Positions 1 to 5,050 of a stretch of DNA of 6,207 bases are shown here, piece after piece (position 1 is the stretch's first letter; each line of letters begins with the position of its first letter). This DNA comes from an uncultured Synergistales bacterium. GTDB lineage: Bacteria; Synergistota; Synergistia; Synergistales; Aminobacteriaceae. The notes under the pieces are model-generated. The model did no database searches. It was given only the letters and a program-made list of their open reading frames with translations, and was not told where the DNA came from. The position numbers were made by a program, and so were the translations under genes. The stretch is taken from assembly GCA_905234205.1 (NCBI GenBank), contig CAJOGG010000023.1:23298-29504 (forward strand), written 5' to 3'.

Positions 1-111
1 ATGAAGTTAATGTCAATTGCAATGAAACCTATATCGTCACCACCATTTCCGCTAGAACTTATTGAAGAGATGACAAAGTTAATGGGCGGCGAAGGCGTAT
101 TGAAGTGGTAA
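1..111 (+). CDS. Possible C-terminal end of a convergent plus-strand gene, function unknown
   Basis: The plus strand is open from the window edge to a TAA at 109-111, giving 36 visible residues that end in ELIEEMTKLMGGEGVLKW. The ATG at position 1 is probably internal, because the frame simply continues to the edge. Support for coding is indirect: sensible codon use, an amphipathic acidic/hydrophobic C-terminal stretch, and a terminator-like hairpin beginning 9 bases after the stop on the same strand. A second plus-strand frame is open from position 3 to a TGA at 63-65, so the frame choice is not certain. I do not recognise the protein family. The gene would converge on the glucarate dehydratase gene. 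Confidence 0.4.
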   Translation: MKLMSIAMKPISSPPFPLELIEEMTKLMGGEGVLKW

Positions 112-119
112 TGTGAAAC

Positions 120-153
120 GGGAGCCGGTGCTGAAAAAGTATCGACTCCTTTT
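120..153 (+). terminator. Probable intrinsic terminator of the left-edge plus-strand gene
   Basis: On the plus strand, 121-131 (GGAGCCGGTGC) pairs with 139-149 (GTATCGACTCC) around a 7-base loop. This gives ten pairs, two of them G-U, and one C-A mismatch, followed by a short run of four T at 150-153. The T-run is weak for an intrinsic terminator. The same inverted repeat read on the minus strand pairs less well (two A-C mismatches) and has a poor T-tract (GTTTCACATT), so it fits the plus strand better. It may still contribute to stopping transcription from the converging glucarate dehydratase gene. Confidence 0.45.
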
Positions 154-162
154 GCATATTTC

Positions 163-1503
163 TTATCTGACCAAACAGGGCTTCTTGCTGTCAAATTTCC
201 AGTTCGGGATCAAATATTGCATTGCCATAGCGTCGTTGCGATCATGCGAGGGGAGTTTGTTGTAAAGTTTGTTGGCCTCTTCAAGTTTGTTCATGTTGAG
301 TGTTACACCCAAGCCGGGCTTCTCGGGGACTTCAAGATAGCCATCAACGATTCTTGGAGCATCATCAAGTAAATTCTGTCCGTCCTGCCAAATCCAATGC
401 GTATCAAGTGCTGTAGGTTTACCCGGTGCTGCTGCTCCGACCTGTGCAAAGGCTGCTAACGTTATATCAAAGTGATTGTTAGAGTGACTCCCCCAAGTTA
501 GTCCCCAATCGTTGAGAAGTTGAGCGATTCTTATTGAGCCACCGAATCCCCAGAAGTGAGGATCAGCCAAAACTATATCGACCGATTTCAAAGCTGCAGA
601 GTGATAAAACTGTCGCCAGTCCGTCGCGATCATGTTCGTAGCTACGGGGAGTTTAACGGCGTTCTTAAATTCTGCCATAATCTCACGGCTTGAGTAACCT
701 GCTTCAGGCCCGCAAGGATCCTCAATGTACGTCAAAACGTTTTCAAGAGGTTTGCACAAGTCAATAGCTTCGGCCAAGCTCCATGCGCCGTTAGGATCAA
801 TATTAATGCGTCCGTTCGGGAATGCCTGCTTTAATGCACACACAGCTTTCATTTCTTCAGAGCCCGCTAACACTCCGCCCTTAAGTTTGAAATTTCTGAA
901 GCCGTATTTTTCGTGAAGACATTGAGCCTGTGAAACGATTGCGTCAGGAGTCAACATTTCCTTGCGTCTCATTCTGAACCATGTGTCAGAGCTATCACTT
1001 TCATCAAGATAATTTAACTCTTTGGCTTTCTCCTTATCGCTCACGTAGAATAAATATCCAAGGGTCTCGACTTTATCGCGCTGTTTTCCGTCACCAAGTA
1101 GGTCGCACATTTGCAAGCCCAATGCTTGGCCAAGTAAATCCAGTAATGCGCATTCAATAGCCCATTCAGCTTTCACGACAAATTTTAACTTCGAGATGTC
1201 AAGCGTCTGAATCCCTTCGCCGTCGTCCTCTTTAGCGCGTTTGGTGTGTTTATGAATCGAGTCAAGAATCCCGCGGTACTTCCCGACCGGCTGACCAACT
1301 ACGAGACTCTCGCAAGCCCTCAAAGCCTCACAAGTGTAATCGCCTCCGTGAATTTCGCCTATGCCTTGATGTCCTGCGTTGTCCTCAAGAATTACGATGT
1401 TACGAGTGAAAAATGGCGCGTGTGCTCCCGAAAGAGTCATTAACATTGAGTCATAACCTGCAACAGGTACGACCTTCATGCTTTTTACGATTGGTGTTGA
1501 CAT
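163..1503 (-). CDS. gudD: Glucarate dehydratase (enolase superfamily)
   Basis: This cytoplasmic enzyme dehydrates D-glucarate, and usually L-idarate, to 5-dehydro-4-deoxy-D-glucarate. At 446 residues it matches the length of E. coli GudD as I recall it, and it is similar from end to end (N-terminal SGAHAPFFTRNIVI at 25-38, C-terminal MQYLIP and PCLVR). The catalytic set known for the family is present, shifted by one: the KxK pair K206/K208 in NFKLKGGVLAG, metal ligands D236 (DPNGAWS), E261 (EDPCG) and N290 (ATNMIATDWRQ), and the D314/H340 dyad (LADPHFW, WGSHSNNHFD). The enolase-like N-terminal capping domain precedes the barrel. The ATG has a strong AGGAGG (1512-1517) 8 bases upstream, and the stop of the STAS-kinase gene is 17 bases upstream, so it is probably last in that operon. 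A GudX-type paralogue with weaker activity, or another aldarate substrate, cannot be excluded. Confidence 0.93.
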   Translation of the reverse strand: MSTPIVKSMKVVPVAGYDSMLMTLSGAHAPFFTRNIVILEDNAGHQGIGEIHGGDYTCEALRACESLVVGQPVGKYRGILDSIHKHTKRAKEDDGEGIQTLDISKLKFVVKAEWAIECALLDLLGQALGLQMCDLLGDGKQRDKVETLGYLFYVSDKEKAKELNYLDESDSSDTWFRMRRKEMLTPDAIVSQAQCLHEKYGFRNFKLKGGVLAGSEEMKAVCALKQAFPNGRINIDPNGAWSLAEAIDLCKPLENVLTYIEDPCGPEAGYSSREIMAEFKNAVKLPVATNMIATDWRQFYHSAALKSVDIVLADPHFWGFGGSIRIAQLLNDWGLTWGSHSNNHFDITLAAFAQVGAAAPGKPTALDTHWIWQDGQNLLDDAPRIVDGYLEVPEKPGLGVTLNMNKLEEANKLYNKLPSHDRNDAMAMQYLIPNWKFDSKKPCLVR

Positions 1504-1520
1504 AAATTTTCCCTCCTATC

Positions 1521-2711
1521 TTAAATTTTCCAGCTAGTGTTGATAAGTTCATCATAACGCGACGAGATAAAATCACGTAATTTTGCAGTATAAGCTTTGC
1601 GGCCTTCATCAGTCATTAGTGGGTGTGTTAAACCTGAAGTCATGTACATTAAGAACGAAAATGGTTCTAATTTTGCTTGCAGACTCTCAACTTTTTCTTT
1701 ATCGCCGTCACAATATGTCTCAATGAAAACTTTCCAGAACTCCCGCATTTCACGATAAGTTATTCCGACAAAGCCTATATCATCATCTTTAAATTGACGA
1801 GCAACTCTGCCGACCATAACAAGGACAAAGTAGCAATGAATAATATCAATTACTGGATTTCCCATTCCTGCGTCTCCAAGATCAATCAGCATTAATTCGC
1901 CGTTTGACTCCATTATGTTTTTGGGGTGATAGTCATTGTGAACGAAATGATTTTGTTCAGGGATTGTGTTATAAAGCGCGTGCATTTTCTCAATTTCCTC
2001 GGGGGTGAACTGTCCAGCCAGTTTATCAATCGTGTTATGCAACAAACGTGAGGCAGGGGGCATTTGTCCTTCGGGTACGTCAATAGCGTGAAGTTGTCTC
2101 AATAATAAAGCTGCTGATTTCGCAAGCTCTGGCAATTTTTCAGGGTTAGCTCTGATTCGTTCGGAAATAGTCCCTGCGTTCAACATTTCGTAAACAGTTC
2201 CGTAACTATCGCCACATTTCACAGTATCAAACGCAATTGCACAAGGTACTCCCAACAAGAAAGCTTTGCGGCTAGCCTCTCGTTCAGCTTCAATGACGTC
2301 AAGATTGATTCCGTACTTGTAAACTTTTATCATCTCGTCCGTTGTTAAGCGATAGACTTTTCCATTAGCCCCTTCCCCCAAAAGTTCACAGCCATCAACA
2401 GAAACTTCGCGCAATTTCTTATGGACGTCAAGCAACTCTGTGAAACCCGTAACGTCAAAAATCTCGTAAATTTCATTTGAGGCATTCAACACAGGCAAAG
2501 GAGTTGTGATCTTCTTGCGCAATTTCATGAGAACGCGTAGCCCTGCTGAAGAGATATATTCAAGTTTATCAACGTCGATTTGAATTTTAGTGGTCGCTGG
2601 ATTTTGTGACAATGTTTCCGTAATTTGAGAGTCGATTTCGTTAGCGTTGTTCGAGTCAATTCGTCCTTCTAGGAAAATTGTCAGTTTATTATCGTGAAAA
2701 TCTGTCTTCAT
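1521..2711 (-). CDS. STAS domain fused to an APH-fold phosphotransferase/kinase (TIGR02172-like)
   Basis: This is a 396-residue, probably cytoplasmic fusion. Residues 1 to about 98 look like a STAS domain of the anti-sigma-factor-antagonist type: LEGRIDSNNA near 14-23, then IDVDKLEYISSAGLRVLM at 45-62. S54/S55 lie where SpoIIAA and RsbV carry their phosphorylated serine. Residues 104-396 have the aminoglycoside phosphotransferase/choline kinase fold: glycine-rich loop LGEGANGKVY (111-120), candidate ATP-binding lysine K129 (MIKVYKY), catalytic HNDYHPKN (258-265, D260 and N265) and metal-binding LIDLGD (275-280, D277). All key kinase residues are present, so it is likely active; the substrate is unknown. 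The kinase half resembles the TIGR02172 family. The ATG has AAAAGGAG 6 bases upstream. A true aminoglycoside-resistance role is unlikely given the STAS domain and the context. Confidence 0.85.
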   Translation of the reverse strand: MKTDFHDNKLTIFLEGRIDSNNANEIDSQITETLSQNPATTKIQIDVDKLEYISSAGLRVLMKLRKKITTPLPVLNASNEIYEIFDVTGFTELLDVHKKLREVSVDGCELLGEGANGKVYRLTTDEMIKVYKYGINLDVIEAEREASRKAFLLGVPCAIAFDTVKCGDSYGTVYEMLNAGTISERIRANPEKLPELAKSAALLLRQLHAIDVPEGQMPPASRLLHNTIDKLAGQFTPEEIEKMHALYNTIPEQNHFVHNDYHPKNIMESNGELMLIDLGDAGMGNPVIDIIHCYFVLVMVGRVARQFKDDDIGFVGITYREMREFWKVFIETYCDGDKEKVESLQAKLEPFSFLMYMTSGLTHPLMTDEGRKAYTAKLRDFISSRYDELINTSWKI

Positions 2712-2717
2712 TTGTTA

Positions 2718-2725
2718 CTCCTTTT
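2718..2725 (-). promoter_or_regulatory. Shine-Dalgarno of the STAS-kinase gene, overlapping the upstream stop codon
   Basis: The minus strand reads AAAAGGAG followed by 6 bases and the ATG at 2709-2711. The TAA stop of the phosphatase gene (2724-2726) shares bases with this site, so ribosomes finishing the phosphatase clear or occupy the next initiation site. This suggests translational coupling of phosphatase and kinase. Confidence 0.7.
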
Positions 2726-3596
2726 ATTGTTCAAGAAATTTTGCCTTAAGTGCTTCGATTTCGTCTTCAGCGATTCCAAGTTCGTTAATGATATACCCGA
2801 CTGGGGAGTCGTAATTCTCTTTGAGCCAAGAAAGTAGCGTGGTCATAGTTTTCGGGTTGACTTCATCAAGAACTATCATGTACTTCTCAATCTCCGACTC
2901 TTTCATTCCGCGGGCCAATAACATTTTACGTTGAGAGTCAATTAAATCGGCGTTGAAAGTATTCGTGAGCATGTAATCTTGCAAGATAGTCTCTTCACTA
3001 ACACCGAGAGCCGAAAGTATTAGCATAGCCGCGCAACCTGTACGATCTTTTCCTTGTGAGCAATGGAACAACAAAGAATGTTCAGGTGGTAAAGCTAAAA
3101 GTTCTTGGAAAAATTCACGATAAGCCTTTTTGCCGGAGTCCGACGAGAGAAAATTCACGTACATATCATAAGATACAAGCCCGCTATCTACAGTCAGCTT
3201 GAGTCTTTCTATTGCGTCGCCTTCTAGTTTCAATTTCGCCTCAAGTTCACGATTGAATAACTCCTCGTCAATCACTCGCAGATTAACATACTTCACACCT
3301 TCGATAACAGGATCAGGCTTAGGGGCAACTTCATAACTCATTCGCAAGTCTGTAATGGTTGACAGGTTGTAAACTTTCATCAACTTCTCTATATCGTCGC
3401 TGGAAATTTTATTGAGGGCTGCTGTACGCAACAAAACCCCGTGCTTAACTTTTTGGCCGTCATTCGTGATATAACCACCAAGTTCTCGCGCATTGCCTAC
3501 ACTTTCAAGATTAATGCTTTGATTCATGGCCGCTTCACTGTTGGACAAATTACATAGACATAATAACAACGATAAAATTATTACGCTATACTTCAA
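2724..3596 (-). CDS. Secreted tyrosine-protein phosphatase-like protein (Y_phosphatase3 family)
   Basis: This 290-residue protein hydrolyses phosphate esters through a cysteine phosphate intermediate. The P-loop HCSQGKDRTG (178-187) has nucleophile C179 and R185, as in the LipA/MptpB-type bacterial phosphatases, which act on phosphotyrosine or phosphoinositides. The family's N-terminal NARELGGY (35-42) and the DLRMSYEV region (83-90) are also present. Residues 1-22 form a signal peptide: K2, a hydrophobic stretch at about 4-17, and probable cleavage in SEA|AM after A22. No clean lipobox is seen. The start is TTG, chosen because GAGGTG lies 8 bases upstream and it supplies the signal peptide; the first internal ATG (3525-3527, residue 24) has no good ribosome site and would give a cytoplasmic form. 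It lies 12 bases upstream of the STAS-kinase gene. The substrate is unknown. Confidence 0.88.
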   Translation of the reverse strand: MKYSVIILSLLLCLCNLSNSEAAMNQSINLESVGNARELGGYITNDGQKVKHGVLLRTAALNKISSDDIEKLMKVYNLSTITDLRMSYEVAPKPDPVIEGVKYVNLRVIDEELFNRELEAKLKLEGDAIERLKLTVDSGLVSYDMYVNFLSSDSGKKAYREFFQELLALPPEHSLLFHCSQGKDRTGCAAMLILSALGVSEETILQDYMLTNTFNADLIDSQRKMLLARGMKESEIEKYMIVLDEVNPKTMTTLLSWLKENYDSPVGYIINELGIAEDEIEALKAKFLEQ

Positions 3597-3604
3597 AAAT
3601 TGTT

Positions 3605-3610
3605 CACCTC
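3605..3610 (-). promoter_or_regulatory. Shine-Dalgarno that fixes the TTG start of the phosphatase gene
   Basis: The minus strand reads GAGGTG, then 8 bases, then TTG at 3594-3596. Its spacing and match favour TTG over the ATG 23 codons downstream, whose upstream bases (AGTGAAGCGGCC) contain only a weak match. It lies immediately after the T-tract of the tctC terminator. Confidence 0.7.
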
Positions 3611-3613
3611 GCT

Positions 3614-3641
3614 AAAAAAATAACCCCGCTTTCACACGGGG
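3614..3641 (-). terminator. Intrinsic terminator downstream of the tctC-type gene
   Basis: On the minus strand CCCCG (3637-3641) pairs with CGGGG (3624-3628), with one further possible U-G pair, around a loop of 6 to 8 bases. The tract TTATTTTTTT follows at once. It starts about 17 bases after the tctC stop. The T-tract ends only a few bases before the ribosome site of the phosphatase gene, leaving no room for a normal promoter between them. Confidence 0.8.
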
Positions 3642-3658
3642 CTGTCGTAATTTGCTAA

Positions 3659-4600
3659 TTAATTTGCTAACTGGTCGGCGATCGTCTTGAACGTGTTGAA
3701 GTATTCGGCGTCGTGCTTCTCACTGTCAGCTGCTGAAAGGTAGTACGGCATCATTTCAACTTTCTTGATAGCTTCAAGGCACTCGGGGTTCTTCTCCATT
3801 TCCTGAACGATATTTTCGTACCATGCGATAACTTCGTCGGGCGTGTCTTTCGGGAAATAGAACGAGAAATCACAGTCAGGATATACGAGGTCGATTCCCT
3901 GCTCTTTGAAGGTCGGAATGTCCTTGATTAACTCGTAACGCTCTGCACTAGGTACGCCTAACGCCACGAACTGGCCGCTAGCAAGATAATCTTTGCAGTT
4001 GATATAAGCACCGGGCATCATGTCAACCTGTCCTGAAAGCATTCCAACGATCTTGTCGGAGTTTGAGCCATAGTCAACAAGGTCAAGCTGAATCCCTGCT
4101 AATTCCTGGAACTTCAGAATCTCGTAGTAAGTGTAAGCTCCAACTTCTGTGCAAGCTACTAACTCACCGGGCTTTTCCTTTGCGGCTTTGATGAACTCGT
4201 CAAGATTCTTGTACTTCTTGGGATTCACATAGAGCTGCTGTGCTGGGTCTTTTGCGAATGTCGGGCCAAGTTTGAAGGCTGTGTAATTGTAGTCTGTAAT
4301 GCCTGCTACGTTGGCAACGTTGACGAGATTATGACCATAAAGGAACGTGTGTCCGTCTGGGGCTGAAGCTAAAACCTGATCGGCTGCGATTGAACCGGCG
4401 GCTCCGTTTGCGTTTACGACGATGAAATCACAACCTGAAAGTTCTTTTGCGTACTGTGCAAAGACTCTCGCGCTTAAGTCGGTGTTTCCACCTGCTCCGG
4501 CTGGTACGATGATTGAGACGGTGGTTGAGGGTTTCCACTCTGCAAACGCACATGACGCTACAACCAATACTGCTAACAATGCTAATAACGCTTTCTTCAT
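3659..4600 (-). CDS. Tripartite tricarboxylate transporter solute-binding protein (TctC/Bug family)
   Basis: This periplasmic binding protein would capture a carboxylate and hand it to TctA/TctB. At 313 residues it is of normal size for the family. Residues 1-20 are a classic signal peptide (MKK, hydrophobic core at 4-16) with a likely signal peptidase I site AFA|EW after A20; VASC (14-17) also resembles a weak lipobox. Family marks follow: IVPAGAGGNTDLSAR (31-45) with the conserved D41 and R45 of the first ligand loop, PDGHTFLYG (81-89), and DYGSNSDKIVGMLSGQVD (176-193), where the second lobe contacts ligand. AAGGAG (4612-4617) lies 11 bases before the ATG. The gene is followed by a strong terminator and preceded by a structured 57-base leader. 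The glucarate dehydratase downstream suggests an aldarate ligand; this is inference, as Bug proteins bind many carboxylates. Confidence 0.92.
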   Translation of the reverse strand: MKKALLALLAVLVVASCAFAEWKPSTTVSIIVPAGAGGNTDLSARVFAQYAKELSGCDFIVVNANGAAGSIAADQVLASAPDGHTFLYGHNLVNVANVAGITDYNYTAFKLGPTFAKDPAQQLYVNPKKYKNLDEFIKAAKEKPGELVACTEVGAYTYYEILKFQELAGIQLDLVDYGSNSDKIVGMLSGQVDMMPGAYINCKDYLASGQFVALGVPSAERYELIKDIPTFKEQGIDLVYPDCDFSFYFPKDTPDEVIAWYENIVQEMEKNPECLEAIKKVEMMPYYLSAADSEKHDAEYFNTFKTIADQLAN

Positions 4601-4624
4601 AAGAATAACAACTCCTTGATAAAT

Positions 4625-4649
4625 AATTTTTCCCGCAAAAATTCACGGG
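4625..4649 (-). promoter_or_regulatory. Alternative hairpins in the leader of the tctC-type gene
   Basis: In the 57-base gap before tctC the transcript can form either CCCGU with GCGGG (4645-4649 with 4632-4636), or a perfect 7-pair stem AAUUUUU with AAAAAUU (4637-4643 with 4625-4631) around GCGGG. The two share bases and exclude each other. Neither is followed by a U-tract, so this is not a simple terminator. It could be an mRNA-stabilising or processing element, or a simple attenuator; it could also be chance. Confidence 0.35.
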
Positions 4650-4657
4650 GTAATGCC

Positions 4658-5050
4658 TTACTCGTAGTCTATACGCTCAATCTTGAATATTACAGGCCGT
4701 GTTCCGTCAGAGCAACATGTAATCATAGTATTCTCGTCCTTCATCCAGCCTTTCATAATTGAGCCGCCTTGCAATCCAGTGTAAATATATCGCGAAAACG
4801 CGTCCCACGCCTCCGAACAATGCGGCATTTTTGGGCCACCTGCTACTTTGTTGGGATTTGCTCCGGTCTTCACAAGAGTATCAATGCCCATGTGCCAGAA
4901 GTCGTCCCTGTGTTCATCACGATAGAATACAAACTCGTCGCCAACGTTGTAACATGGACATTCCCCCGAGTCTGGATCAGCACAATATTTTTCCTGAAGT
5001 TCGGGGTATAATTTTTTGTCGATTACAGTGAGCTTGACTTTATGCTTCAT
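4658..5050 (-). CDS. TIGR04076-family cysteine-rich small protein, long variant
   Basis: This 130-residue, probably cytoplasmic protein has no signal peptide or membrane segment. It carries the marks I associate with the uncharacterised TIGR04076 family: an N-terminal VKLTVI strand, YC...CPCYNVGDEF (22-40), a CSEAWDAFSRYIY helix (78-90), and WMKDENTMITCCSDGTRPVIFKIERI (102-127). Six cysteines (23, 31, 33, 78, 112, 113) suggest metal or redox chemistry, but the biochemical role is not established. It is longer than the usual member (about 80-90 residues as I recall) because of an insertion around 43-77 rich in D, H, G and P. Its ATG overlaps the tctA stop in the sequence TAATG, with only a weak AAGGG upstream, so translation is probably coupled to tctA. 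The function here is unknown. Confidence 0.78.
   Translation of the reverse strand: MKHKVKLTVIDKKLYPELQEKYCADPDSGECPCYNVGDEFVFYRDEHRDDFWHMGIDTLVKTGANPNKVAGGPKMPHCSEAWDAFSRYIYTGLQGGSIMKGWMKDENTMITCCSDGTRPVIFKIERIDYE

Noticed and set aside
725..1443. Plus-strand open frames (725-916 and 1246-1443) opposite gudD
   Set aside because: Antisense shadows of a fully conserved enzyme gene; no recognisable motifs.
1521..2711. Aminoglycoside resistance gene
   Set aside because: The kinase fold is shared, but the N-terminal STAS domain and the metabolic operon context do not fit a resistance determinant.
4759..5031. Plus-strand open frames of 80-90 codons opposite the TIGR04076 gene
   Set aside because: They lie antisense to a gene with clear family motifs and coupled translation, have low-complexity products and no credible ribosome site in context.
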